Part shown: positions 24,313 through 32,358 of the stretch, in pieces
Position numbering within the stretch: the stretch's first letter is position 1
Layout of the letters: every line of letters starts with the position of its first letter
NCBI RefSeq assembly: GCF_014651075.1
Contig: NZ_BMWE01000031.1
Coordinates: forward strand, 1 to 57,026
From: Streptomyces djakartensis
GTDB taxonomy: Bacteria; Actinomycetota; Actinomycetes; Streptomycetales; Streptomycetaceae
Reading direction: 5' to 3'
DNA: 57,026 bases
Notes under the pieces: model-generated
The model's input: only the letters and a program-made list of their open reading frames with translations
What the model was told of the DNA's origin: nothing
The model's database searches: none
Made by a program: the position numbers and the translations under genes

Positions 24313-25653
24313 ATGACCGTCAACGACGATGTCCTGCTTGTCCACGGCGGAACCCCGCTGGAGGGCGAGATCCGTGTCCGCGGTGCGAAGAACCTCGTAC
24401 CCAAGGCCATGGTCGCAGCGCTGCTGGGCAGCGCTCCGAGCCGGCTGCGCAATGTTCCGGACATCCGTGACGTACGCGTCGTACGGGGTCTGCTGCAGCT
24501 TCACGGTGTGACGGTCCGTCCGGGTGACGAGCCCGGCGAACTGGTGATGGACCCGACGCGCGTCGAGAGCGCGAACGTCGCTGACATCGATGCCCACGCC
24601 GGTTCCAGCCGTATCCCGATCCTCTTCTGCGGCCCCCTGCTGCACCGTCTCGGCCACGCCTTCATCCCCGGCCTCGGCGGCTGCGACATCGGCGGCCGGC
24701 CCATCGACTTCCACTTCGACGTGCTGCGGCAGTTCGGCGCGCGGATCGAGAAGCGCGCGGACGGGCAGTACCTGGAGGCGCCCCAGCGGCTGCGCGGCAC
24801 GAAGATCCGCCTGCCGTACCCGTCCGTCGGCGCGACCGAGCAGGTGCTGCTGACGGCCGTCCTCGCGGAGGGCGTCACGGAGCTGTCCAACGCGGCCGTC
24901 GAGCCGGAGATCGAGGACCTCATCTGCGTGCTGCAGAAGATGGGCGCGATCATCGCGATGGACACCGACCGGACCATCCGCATCACCGGTGTGGACCAGC
25001 TCGGCGGCTACAACCACCGTGCCCTGTCGGACCGCCTGGAGGCCGCCTCCTGGGCGTCGGCGGCGCTGGCGACCGAGGGTGACATCTACGTCCGGGGCGC
25101 GCAGCAGCGTTCCATGATGACGTTCCTGAACACCTACCGGAAGGTGGGCGGGGCCTTCGAGATCGACGACGAGGGCATCCGCTTCTGGCACCCCGGCGGG
25201 CAGCTGAAGTCCATCGCGCTGGAGACGGACGTCCACCCCGGCTTCCAGACCGACTGGCAGCAGCCGCTGGTGGTGGCCCTGACGCAGGCCACGGGCCTGT
25301 CCATCATCCACGAGACGGTCTACGAGTCCCGCCTCGGCTTCACCTCGGCCCTGAACCAGATGGGCGCGCACATCCAGCTCTACCGCGAGTGCCTGGGCGG
25401 CTCCGACTGCCGCTTCGGCCAGCGCAACTTCCTGCACTCGGCGGTCGTCTCCGGCCCCACCAAGCTCCAGGGCGCCGACCTGGTCATCCCCGACCTGCGC
25501 GGTGGCTTCTCGTACCTGATCGCGGCCCTGGCGGCCCAGGGCACCTCCCGGGTCCACGGCATCGGCCTGATCAACCGGGGCTACGAGAACTTCATGGAGA
25601 AGCTCGTGGAGCTGGGCGCGAAGGTCGAGCTGCCGGGCAAGGCGCTCGGGTAG
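24313..25653 (+). CDS. murA: UDP-GlcNAc 1-carboxyvinyltransferase
   Basis: First committed enzyme of peptidoglycan synthesis: adds enolpyruvate from phosphoenolpyruvate to UDP-GlcNAc in the cytoplasm. 446 residues with the two-fold inverse beta/alpha architecture. Substrate-binding Lys26 lies in GAKNLVPK. Cys124 in LGGCDIGGRP matches the phosphoenolpyruvate- and fosfomycin-reactive cysteine, so the enzyme looks fosfomycin-sensitive at that position. The ATG at 24313 gives the standard opening TVNDDVLLVHGG. It has its own strong terminator at 25674-25712. Some Streptomyces carry two MurA genes; this looks like the main one. Confidence 0.96.
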   Translation: MTVNDDVLLVHGGTPLEGEIRVRGAKNLVPKAMVAALLGSAPSRLRNVPDIRDVRVVRGLLQLHGVTVRPGDEPGELVMDPTRVESANVADIDAHAGSSRIPILFCGPLLHRLGHAFIPGLGGCDIGGRPIDFHFDVLRQFGARIEKRADGQYLEAPQRLRGTKIRLPYPSVGATEQVLLTAVLAEGVTELSNAAVEPEIEDLICVLQKMGAIIAMDTDRTIRITGVDQLGGYNHRALSDRLEAASWASAALATEGDIYVRGAQQRSMMTFLNTYRKVGGAFEIDDEGIRFWHPGGQLKSIALETDVHPGFQTDWQQPLVVALTQATGLSIIHETVYESRLGFTSALNQMGAHIQLYRECLGGSDCRFGQRNFLHSAVVSGPTKLQGADLVIPDLRGGFSYLIAALAAQGTSRVHGIGLINRGYENFMEKLVELGAKVELPGKALG

Positions 25654-25673
25654 TCCCCGCCTGACCGTGCACG

Positions 25674-25712
25674 CCGAGGGGCGGCCACCTGAACCAGGTG
25701 GCCGCCCCTCGG
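25674..25712. terminator. murA terminator hairpin
   Basis: A perfect 18-bp stem: 25674-25691 (CCGAGGGGCGGCCACCTG) pairs with 25695-25712 around loop AAC, 21 bp after the murA stop. No T-run follows, as is usual in high-GC actinobacteria. It could also stop transcription coming from hup on the other strand. Confidence 0.85.
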
Positions 25713-25738
25713 CATGTCATGCGGCTCTCGGCGGGCTC

Positions 25739-25777
25739 GCGCCCGGAAGGGGCGCGGGGAACTGCGCGACCAGCCAC
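25739..25777. repeat. Dispersed 3'-flank repeat, copy 2
   Basis: Second copy of the element at 10052-10092: a hairpin (GCGCCC 25739-25744 with GGGCGC 25750-25755), then GGGGAACTGCGCG, ending ACCAGCCAC at 25777. The 30 bases 25748-25777 differ at one position from copy 1. It lies 40 bp beyond the stop of the minus-strand hup gene, the same orientation and nearly the same distance as copy 1 from the helicase. Confidence 0.7.
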
Positions 25778-25817
25778 TGGCGGCCCGCAGTTGCCCACGG
25801 CGCACGCGATGGAACGC

Positions 25818-26099
25818 TTACTTGCCCTTGGCGGCTTCCTTGAGCTTCGAGCCCGCGGAGACCTTCACGCTGTAGCCGGCCGGGATCTGGATGGGCTCGC
25901 CGGTCTGCGGGTTGCGGGCGGTGCGAGCGGCACGGTGGGTGCGCTCGAAGGTCAGGAAGCCGGGGATGGTGACCTTCTCGTCGCCCTTGGAGACGATGTC
26001 GCCGACGACGTCGGCGAACGCGGCCAGCACGGCGTCGGCGTCCTTGCGAGTCACCTCGGCGCGGTCGGCCAGCGCGGCCACCAGCTCACTGCGGTTCAT
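25818..26099 (-). CDS. hupA: HU-type nucleoid protein
   Basis: A 93-residue histone-like DNA-bending protein. It has the full HU fold: helix opening NRSELVAALADRAEVT, the GFLTFERTHRAAR beta region, and the DNA-binding arm with RTARNPQTGEPIQIPA. There is no Lys-rich C-terminal tail, unlike the second Streptomyces HU (HupS), so it resembles the short HupA. ATG start. The gap 26100-26439 upstream should hold its promoter and has the malic-enzyme terminator at its far end; no other gene is seen there. Confidence 0.95.
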   Translation of the reverse strand: MNRSELVAALADRAEVTRKDADAVLAAFADVVGDIVSKGDEKVTIPGFLTFERTHRAARTARNPQTGEPIQIPAGYSVKVSAGSKLKEAAKGK

Positions 26100-26387
26100 G
26101 TTCTTACTCCCGTGTTCATCTTGCCGTTGAGGCGTCAGATCGAAGCCGATGCTGCCAGGGTCCTCACTGAGTCCCCGGACCCGGGTCCGTCGTCAGACCC
26201 TCGCGCCCAGGGAGGCATCCTGCCTCTACCTGCGGCGGGAAAGCCAATCCGGCACCCGCGTGAGCCGTGCAAACACCCTTGGGGGTCACACGAAAAGAGG
26301 GCCTGAGCCTGGCCGACACGATAGGGCTCCCCTGGTGACGGGTGTCCTGCGACGCGCCGGTCTCCAGGCCGCGTGGGGATCCTCACA

Positions 26388-26410
26388 GTCCGGGGGCACC
26401 GCCCCCGGAC
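26388..26410 (-). terminator. Malic enzyme terminator hairpin
   Basis: GTCCGGGGGC (26388-26397) pairs fully with GCCCCCGGAC (26401-26410) across a three-base loop, 29 bp after the malic enzyme stop. No T-run. The remaining ~290 bp to hup has no visible gene. Confidence 0.7.
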
Positions 26411-26439
26411 CCTGTGTCGCGGCCCTGAAGGCGGCGCCC

Positions 26440-27873
26440 TCAGACGCCGGACGGGCTGATCGCCGCCGCGCCGGCCGCCTTCGCGGCCTCGCGCACGGCA
26501 CCGGCGACGGCGCCCGCGACCTTGTCGTTGAAGACGCTCGGGATGATGTAGTTCGGGTTCAGCTCGTCCTCGGTCACCACGTCCGCGAGGGCCGTGGCGG
26601 CGGCCAGCATCATCTCGGTGTTGACCGTGCGCGACTGGGCGTCCAGGAGGCCGCGGAAGACGCCCGGGAAGACCAGCACGTTGTTGATCTGGTTCGGGAA
26701 GTCGGAGCGGCCGGTGGCCACGACGGCCGCGGTCTGACGGGCGACCGCCGGGTCGACCTCCGGGTCGGGGTTCGCGAGCGCGAACACGATCGCGCCGTCG
26801 GCCATGGCGGCCACGTCGTCGCCGTCCAGGACGTTCGGGGCCGAGACGCCGATGAAGACGTCGGCGCCGCGCACGGCCTCCTTGAGCGTGCCGGTGAGGC
26901 CCTCGGGGTTGGTGTTGTCGGCGATCCAGCGCAGCGCCGAGCCGGGGGCGGCGTCCACCAGGTCCTCGCGGCCGGCGTGCACGACACCGTGGATGTCGGC
27001 GACGACGGCGTTCTTCACGCCCGCGGCGAGCAGCAGTTTGAGGATGGCCGTACCGGCGGCGCCGGCGCCGGACATGACGACCCGGATGTTCTCGATGGCC
27101 TTGCCCGTGACGCGCAGCGCGTTGGTGAGCGCGGCCAGGACGACGATCGCGGTGCCGTGCTGGTCGTCGTGGAAGACGGGGATGTCGAGGGCCTCGCGCA
27201 GCCGGGCCTCGATCTCGAAGCAGCGGGGGGCGGAGATGTCCTCGAGGTTGATGCCGGCGAAGCCCGGGGCGATCGCCTTGACGATCTCGACGATGGCGTC
27301 GGTGTCCTGGGTGTCGAGGCAGATCGGCCAGGCGTCGATGCCGGCGAACCGCTTGAAGAGGGCCGCCTTGCCCTCCATGACGGGCAGCGCGGCCTTCGGG
27401 CCGATGTTGCCCAGGCCCAGCACGGCGGAGCCGTCCGTCACGACCGCAACGGAGTTGCGCTTGATGGTGAGGCGGCGGGCGTCCTCGGGGTTCTCGGCGA
27501 TCGCCATGCAGACGCGGGCCACGCCCGGCGTGTAGACCATGGACAGGTCGTCACGGTTGCGGATGGGGTGCTTCGACGCCATCTCGATCTTGCCGCCGAG
27601 GTGCATGAGGAAGGTCCGGTCCGAGACCTTGCCCAGGGTGACGCCCTCGATGCCGCGGAGTTCCTCGACGATCTCGTCCGCGTGCGCGGTCGACGAGGCC
27701 GCGATGGTGACGTCGATACGGAGCTTCTCGTGACCGGACGCGGTGACGTCGAGGCCGGTCACCGAGCCTCCGGAGGACTCCACGGCGGTGGTGAGCTGCG
27801 AGACGGCGGTTCCGCTCGCGGGCACCTCCAGCCGGACCGTCATCGAGTAGGAGACGCTGGGCGCCGTTGCCAT
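26440..27873 (-). CDS. NAD(P)-dependent malic enzyme with ACT domain
   Basis: Oxidative decarboxylation of malate to pyruvate with reduction of NAD(P). 477 residues. Residues ~8-85 form an ACT-like regulatory domain (YSMTVRLEVPASGTA), then the malic enzyme catalytic part (YTPGVARVCMAIAENP, VTDGSAVLGLGNIGP, FEIEARLREALDIPVFHDDQHGT with the metal site) and the nucleotide-binding domain (VVMSGAGAAGTAILKLL). The N-terminal ACT domain suggests allosteric control by an amino acid or metabolite. ATG with AGAGGAAG about seven bases upstream. A structured RNA candidate ending in a terminator lies between this gene and the helicase. Confidence 0.93.
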   Translation of the reverse strand: MATAPSVSYSMTVRLEVPASGTAVSQLTTAVESSGGSVTGLDVTASGHEKLRIDVTIAASSTAHADEIVEELRGIEGVTLGKVSDRTFLMHLGGKIEMASKHPIRNRDDLSMVYTPGVARVCMAIAENPEDARRLTIKRNSVAVVTDGSAVLGLGNIGPKAALPVMEGKAALFKRFAGIDAWPICLDTQDTDAIVEIVKAIAPGFAGINLEDISAPRCFEIEARLREALDIPVFHDDQHGTAIVVLAALTNALRVTGKAIENIRVVMSGAGAAGTAILKLLLAAGVKNAVVADIHGVVHAGREDLVDAAPGSALRWIADNTNPEGLTGTLKEAVRGADVFIGVSAPNVLDGDDVAAMADGAIVFALANPDPEVDPAVARQTAAVVATGRSDFPNQINNVLVFPGVFRGLLDAQSRTVNTEMMLAAATALADVVTEDELNPNYIIPSVFNDKVAGAVAGAVREAAKAAGAAAISPSGV

Positions 27874-27989
27874 GGCCGACTTCCTCTGCTTTCACCTGAC
27901 GCTGAGTTGTGCCGTCCGATAGTCGCACCTACCGCTGGGTAGCAGGTAGCCGCCCATGATTGCGAACGTTTTGTTCGCGGAACAGGGCG

Positions 27990-28130
27990 GCAAAAAGAGA
28001 CCCACGTCACTGAGGACGTGGGTCTCCGGGGAAGTCAGGTGGCACCGACCCGCCATGCTCGCCTCGCGGCAAGTGGTCGCTCGTAGCGACGATGGTTGGG
28101 CCCGGGGGCTTGGATCGGGCCGGTGCCACG
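27990..28130 (-). ncRNA. Candidate structured small RNA
   Basis: On the minus strand, a TTAGCCT (28140-28134) that would serve as a -10 element is followed by a compact structure. The closing stem GTGGCACCG (28129-28121) pairs with CGGTGCCAC (28047-28039), extended by CGGG/CCCG (28116-28119 with 28049-28052). Inside are hairpins at 28076-28090 (GTCGCT/AGCGAC) and 28061-28070. It ends in a 12-bp terminator stem with TTTTT. This gives a possible ~140-nt transcript. It could instead be the 5' leader of the malic enzyme message. It matches no RNA family I recognise. Confidence 0.5.
27997..28026 (-). terminator. Intrinsic terminator with U-run
   Basis: GAGACCCACGTC (27997-28008) pairs fully with GACGTGGGTCTC (28015-28026) around a six-base loop. 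On the minus strand the stem is followed by TTTTTG (complement of 27996-27991), a true Rho-independent signal and rare in such GC-rich DNA. It lies 181 bp after the HelD-like stop and ~120 bp before malic enzyme. Confidence 0.85.
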
Positions 28131-28206
28131 TCCAGGCTAACAAAGAGATCCCGTAAGGCCATTCCCGTAGCGGGAGTTCATTTCGCCGCCGACTGGGTAA
28201 CCCCGG

Positions 28207-30492
28207 TCAGTCCCTGAGCAGATCCGGGATTCCCGCCCCGTCGGGCTCGTCCCGCTCCGCCGAGACGACCGTGAGCTGCTGGGTGGCGCGGGTCAGGGCG
28301 ACGTAGAGCACACGCAGGCCGGCCGGGGACTCGTCGGCGATCTCCGCCGGGGAGACCACGACCGTCGCGTCGTACTCCAGCCCCTTGGCCTCCAGGCTGC
28401 CGAGCGCGACCACCCGGTCGCCGAGTCCGGCGAGCCAGCGCCTGGCCTCCTCGCGGCGCTGCATGGCGACCACCACGCCGACCGTGCCGTCGACGCGCTC
28501 CAGCAGCCGGGCCGCCTCGGCCCGGACGGTTTCGGCGAGGGTGTCGCCCACGACCGTGAAACGGGGCTCGACGCCGGTGGAGCGGACCGCCTTCGGGGAC
28601 GCCGAGCCGGGCATGGCGAGGGCCAGCACCTTCGAGGCCAGCTCGGCGATCTCGGCCGGGTTGCGGTAGTTCACCGTCAGCTCGAAGCGGCGGCGCGGCC
28701 GGGTGCCGAGGGCCTCGTCGCGGGCCTCGGCGGCCTCGTCCGGGTCGGACCAGGAGGACTGGGCCGGGTCGCCGACGACCGTCCAGGTGGCGTGCCGGCC
28801 GCGGCGGCCGACCATGCGCCACTGCATCGGCGTGAGGTCCTGGGCCTCGTCGACGATGACGTGGGCGTACTCGGTGCGCTCCTGGGCGAGGCGCTCGGCC
28901 CGCTCGCGCTGGGACTCCTCGCGCACCGGCATCAGCTCCTCCAGGCCGGTGAGCTGGTCGAGCGGGTCGAGGTCGCGCCTCTTGCGGGGGCGGGCGGGTG
29001 CGCCGAGGATCGCCTGCAGCTCATCGAGCAGGGCGATGTCGTGCACGGAGCGGCCCTCACGTCTGAGGGAGCGGGCGACCTTGCGGACCTCGCCGGGGTT
29101 GAGGATCCGCCGGGCCCAGCGGCCGAGGCGGCGTTCGTCGGCCATGGCGTCCAGGACGGCGGCCGGGGTCAGCTCGGGCCACCAGGCGTCGAGGAAGGAG
29201 ACGAAGGAGTCCTCGCCGGTGATGTCCTCGTCGAAGGAGGAGCGCAGCTCGGCGGCGAGTTCCGGGTCGGTGTGCCGGCCGGCCGCGCCGGACCGCTCCC
29301 ACAGGGCGTCCAGGAGCAGCTTGCGGGCCCGGGGGCGGAGCAGGTTCACGGGGGCGGTGCCGCCGAGGGCGGCGCGGCGGACACCCGCGAGTTCCCCGGC
29401 CTCCAGTTCCAGGCGGCGGCCGAAGGCGACCACGCGCAGCCGGGCCGGTGGGTCGTTCAGCTCCAGGGCGCCGCGGGCGGCCTTGCGCAGCACCTTGAGC
29501 ATGCGGGAAGAGCCCTTGGCGCGGGCCACGGCCGGGGAGTCGTAGAGCGTGGCCTCGGCCCCGTCGACCAGGGAGCCGATGGCGCGGATGGCGACCTGGC
29601 CCTCCTCGCCGAGGGAGGGCAGCACGCCCTCGGTGTAGGCGACGAGCAGCGGGGTGGGCGAGACGATCAGGATGCCGCCCGCGTACCGCCGCCGGTCCTG
29701 GTAGAGGAGGTAGGCGGCGCGGTGCAGGGCGACGGCGGTCTTGCCGGTGCCGGGGCCGCCCTCGACGTAGGTCACGGAGGCGGCGGGGGCGCGGATGACC
29801 AGGTCCTGCTCGGCCTGGATGGAGGCGACGATGTCGCGCATGGTGTGGCTGCGGGCCTGGCCGAGGGCGGCCATCAGGGCGCCGTCGCCGATGACGGGCA
29901 GTTCGTGGCCGTCGAGGTGGGCCTTCAGCTCGGGGCGCATCAGGTCGTCCTCGACGCCGAGCACCTTGCGGCCCTTGGAGCGGATGACCCGGCGGCGGAC
30001 GACCCGGCCGGGGTCGACGGGGGTGGAGCGGTAGAAGGGGGCGGCGGCCGGGGCGCGCCAGTCGATCACCAGCGGCGTGTAGTCCTGGTCGAGGACGCCG
30101 ATGCGGCCGATGTGCAGGGTCTCGGCGATGTCGGCGGTGCCGTCCTCGCGGACCGCGCCCTCGGCGGGCTCGACCGCGGTGTACGCGCCGTCGGGGCCCT
30201 TCTTGCCGTCCTTGCCGAGCAGCAGGTCGATGCGGCCGAAGAGGAAGTCCTCGAACTCGTTGTTGAGCCGGTTGAGGTGGATGCCCGCACGGAAGACCTG
30301 CGCGTCCCGCTCGGCCAGCGCGCCGGGCGTGCCGACCTGGCCGCGCTGGGCCGCGTCGTTCATGAGGAACTCCGCCTCGTGGATCTTCTCCTCGAGGCGT
30401 CGGTACACCCGGTCCAGGTGTTCCTGTTCGACGCTGATCTCTCTGTCTCGCAGGGAGTCGAGCGTGGTTCCCTGTTGAGCCTGAGCGGCCAC
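28207..30492 (-). CDS. HelD-like RNA polymerase-associated helicase
   Basis: A 761-residue UvrD/Rep-like (superfamily 1) ATPase of the HelD kind. The N-terminal ~90 residues form the coiled-coil arm (VEQEHLDRVYRRLEEKIHEA) that enters RNA polymerase channels in known HelD structures. Walker A is GGPGTGKT at 245-252; then ILIVSPTPLLVAYTEGVLPSLGE, VIVDEAQDLTPMQW, and VNYRNPAEIAELASKVL. HelD recycles stalled polymerase; the related HelR protects it from rifamycins. No rifamycin-associated palindrome is seen in the 60 bp upstream. GTG with AAGGGGG just before. Upstream are the anti-sigma and sigma genes. Confidence 0.86.
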   Translation of the reverse strand: MAAQAQQGTTLDSLRDREISVEQEHLDRVYRRLEEKIHEAEFLMNDAAQRGQVGTPGALAERDAQVFRAGIHLNRLNNEFEDFLFGRIDLLLGKDGKKGPDGAYTAVEPAEGAVREDGTADIAETLHIGRIGVLDQDYTPLVIDWRAPAAAPFYRSTPVDPGRVVRRRVIRSKGRKVLGVEDDLMRPELKAHLDGHELPVIGDGALMAALGQARSHTMRDIVASIQAEQDLVIRAPAASVTYVEGGPGTGKTAVALHRAAYLLYQDRRRYAGGILIVSPTPLLVAYTEGVLPSLGEEGQVAIRAIGSLVDGAEATLYDSPAVARAKGSSRMLKVLRKAARGALELNDPPARLRVVAFGRRLELEAGELAGVRRAALGGTAPVNLLRPRARKLLLDALWERSGAAGRHTDPELAAELRSSFDEDITGEDSFVSFLDAWWPELTPAAVLDAMADERRLGRWARRILNPGEVRKVARSLRREGRSVHDIALLDELQAILGAPARPRKRRDLDPLDQLTGLEELMPVREESQRERAERLAQERTEYAHVIVDEAQDLTPMQWRMVGRRGRHATWTVVGDPAQSSWSDPDEAAEARDEALGTRPRRRFELTVNYRNPAEIAELASKVLALAMPGSASPKAVRSTGVEPRFTVVGDTLAETVRAEAARLLERVDGTVGVVVAMQRREEARRWLAGLGDRVVALGSLEAKGLEYDATVVVSPAEIADESPAGLRVLYVALTRATQQLTVVSAERDEPDGAGIPDLLRD

Positions 30493-30552
30493 CGGGCCCC
30501 CTTCTGACGTGCTGGGCAGCCGTCTACCGTACGCGAAGGGGACCCGCCAAGG

Positions 30553-31386
30553 CTACGCGTCGACCTCGACGAGCCGCTTGCCGTCGAAGGTGACGACCTC
30601 GAAGTGGTCGATCTCGTTCGGGTCGAAGGCGGCGCCGCCCTGGACGTAGAGGGGCTGCTTGGCCCGGTCGGTCTTGGCGTCCGGAATGCCGTAGCCCCAG
30701 TCCGGGACGGACCAGGAGGACAGGGTCTCCCGCTCGCCGTTCTTGCCGACCGCGACCAGGGCGCACTTCAGCGGGCCCTTGAGGTTCTTCAGCTCCGTGA
30801 TCGTGCCGGTGCCCCAGTCCTTCTTCTGGAGGGCGACCGTCGCGGTGACCTTGCTGGTCGGGTCGGTGGCGGTGATCTTGTCGGAGATGCCGTCGAAGGC
30901 TTCCTTGGCGGGGCTCGCCGCGAGCGGGCGGTTCTGCGCGCCGCCGCCCCCGTCGCCACCGCTGTTCGTCGCGACCGCGACGAAGGGGCCGCCGATGATC
31001 AGCGCGCCGGCCGCGGCCACCATGTAGAAGCTGCGGCGGCGCTTCTGGGCGCGGCGTTCGGCGACCTCGTCGACCAGCTTCTCCACCAGGCGCGGCCGGG
31101 GCTTGGCCGACAGCGAGTCGCCGATCGCGGGGGTGCTGCCGGAGCCCGGCAGGTCGGCGAGGGCGGCGAGCATCGGCTCCATGCCGGCCAGCTCGTCGAG
31201 CTGCTGGGCGCACCACTCGCAGGTCGCGAGGTGGGCTTCGAAAGCGGTCGCTTCGGCGTCGTCGAGGATGCCGAGGGCGTATGCGCCGACGGTCTCGTGC
31301 TCGTTCGGCACCGGAGACTCCTGCATGGGACCAGACATACCCATGCCTCCCGTACCGAACCCTTGGTTACCCCCGTAAACACTCAT
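30553..31386 (-). CDS. rsuA: Zinc-binding anti-sigma factor, RsuA-like
   Basis: A 277-residue membrane anti-sigma factor. The N-terminal cytoplasmic part has the zinc anti-sigma signature H-x3-C-x2-C (His52, Cys56, Cys59 in AHLATCEWCAQQL). A single membrane helix follows near 135-155 (FYMVAAAGALIIGG), then an outer RskA-like domain. The ATG at 31386 overlaps the sigma stop by one base (TGATG), so production is coupled. The first 20 residues are Gly-rich. It probably holds the ECF sigma factor inactive until a signal at the membrane. The symbol rests on recalled synteny with sigU/rsuA. Confidence 0.85.
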   Translation of the reverse strand: MSVYGGNQGFGTGGMGMSGPMQESPVPNEHETVGAYALGILDDAEATAFEAHLATCEWCAQQLDELAGMEPMLAALADLPGSGSTPAIGDSLSAKPRPRLVEKLVDEVAERRAQKRRRSFYMVAAAGALIIGGPFVAVATNSGGDGGGGAQNRPLAASPAKEAFDGISDKITATDPTSKVTATVALQKKDWGTGTITELKNLKGPLKCALVAVGKNGERETLSSWSVPDWGYGIPDAKTDRAKQPLYVQGGAAFDPNEIDHFEVVTFDGKRLVEVDA

Positions 31387-31961
31387 CACGCCGTCACCCC
31401 CCGCTCCTCCAGTGCGAGCTTCATCGAGCGCAGGGCGTAGAAGACCCTGGAGCGGACGGTGCCGCTGGGTATGCCCAGGGTCTCGGCCGCCTCGTTGACG
31501 GTACGCCCCTTGAAGTACGTCTCGACGAGCACCTCCCGGTGAGCCGGGGTCAGGTCGTCGAGTGCGTCCGACAGAGTCATCAGCCACAGCGCCTTGTCGA
31601 TCTCGTCCTCCGCGGGGATGACCTCCAGCGGCGACGGGTCGACCTCCTGCGGCCGGGCCTGCCGGCTGCGGTGGCCGTCGATGACGATGCGCCGGGCGAC
31701 CGTCACCAGCCAGGGGCGTACCGATCCGGTCGCACGATTGAGCTGACCGGCGTTCTTCCAGGCACGGATGAGCGTCTCCTGGACGACGTCCTCGGCGCGC
31801 TGCCGGTCTCCGGCGACCAGGCGCAGGACGTACGCCAACAGGGGGCCGGCGTGTTCTCTGTAGAGCGCACGCATCAGCTCCTCGTCGGGTTCCGAGGACT
31901 GGGACATGCGATGTCGGGCCCTCGGTGCTCGTTCATTGGCCACGACGGAATCCTTGCGCAC
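31386..31961 (-). CDS. sigU: ECF sigma factor, SigU-like
   Basis: A 191-residue extracytoplasmic-function sigma factor. Region 2 is LYREHAGPLLAYVLRLV to DVVQETLIRAWKNA; region 4 is PAHREVLVETYFKGRTVNEA with the helix-turn-helix LGIPSGTVRSRVFYALR. I chose the GTG at 31961 (RKDSVVANERAP) because GGAGG lies five bases upstream. Its stop overlaps the anti-sigma start by one base. A perfect palindrome GGGGGAACCCCC lies just before the ribosome binding site. The name is from recalled S. coelicolor gene order. Confidence 0.88.
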   Translation of the reverse strand: MRKDSVVANERAPRARHRMSQSSEPDEELMRALYREHAGPLLAYVLRLVAGDRQRAEDVVQETLIRAWKNAGQLNRATGSVRPWLVTVARRIVIDGHRSRQARPQEVDPSPLEVIPAEDEIDKALWLMTLSDALDDLTPAHREVLVETYFKGRTVNEAAETLGIPSGTVRSRVFYALRSMKLALEERGVTA

Positions 31962-32069
31962 GCCCACCTCCGATGTCCGGGGGTTCCCCCAGTCGGTCGC
32001 TCCACATGCCGTACGGAGACGAGGCGTTGGGCGTTCAAAGAGGCGCGGCAGATTTCTTCGAAGTGACGT

Positions 32070-32096
32070 GACGAGGGGGACATGAGGTCACATTCC
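32070..32096 (-). promoter_or_regulatory. Candidate ECF-type promoter for sigU
   Basis: On the minus strand, GGAAT (32096-32092) and CGTC (32073-32070) resemble ECF -35 and -10 elements, with an 18-base spacer, one or two longer than usual. It sits ~110 bp before the sigU start, as expected for an autoregulated ECF gene. The rest of the 397-bp gap (31962-32358) has no gene; it also holds hairpins at 32150-32165 (CCTACG/CGTAGG) and 32181-32195 (CCGAA/TTCGG). Confidence 0.3.
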
Positions 32097-32358
32097 CACC
32101 CCGCGTTCTTTACATTTCCGCCACATCGGAAAGAACAAGCCAGGGCTTCCCTACGGGGGCGTAGGTAAACGGGATGTAACCGAAATCACTTCGGCGGCCG
32201 GGTCTCAGAAGTCGCATTTAGGACAGGGGAATTGACTGCAGTTGGCACGCAAATCCCTTGCGTGACCGGGCAAAAGGGAATTAGGGGCCTTCCGAAGTCC
32301 GGTGCGGCGAGATGCGATGCCAGGCCGCGCGACCCGGGCGGGCACGGTGAAAGGACCC

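Noticed and set aside
28039..28129. A known riboswitch class (SAM, TPP, cobalamin, glycine, ZTP)
   Set aside because: None of the conserved motifs of these classes could be recognised; kept only as an unassigned structured RNA.
30493..30552. Rifamycin-associated element before the HelD-like gene
   Set aside because: The expected palindrome is not seen in the 60 bp before the start.
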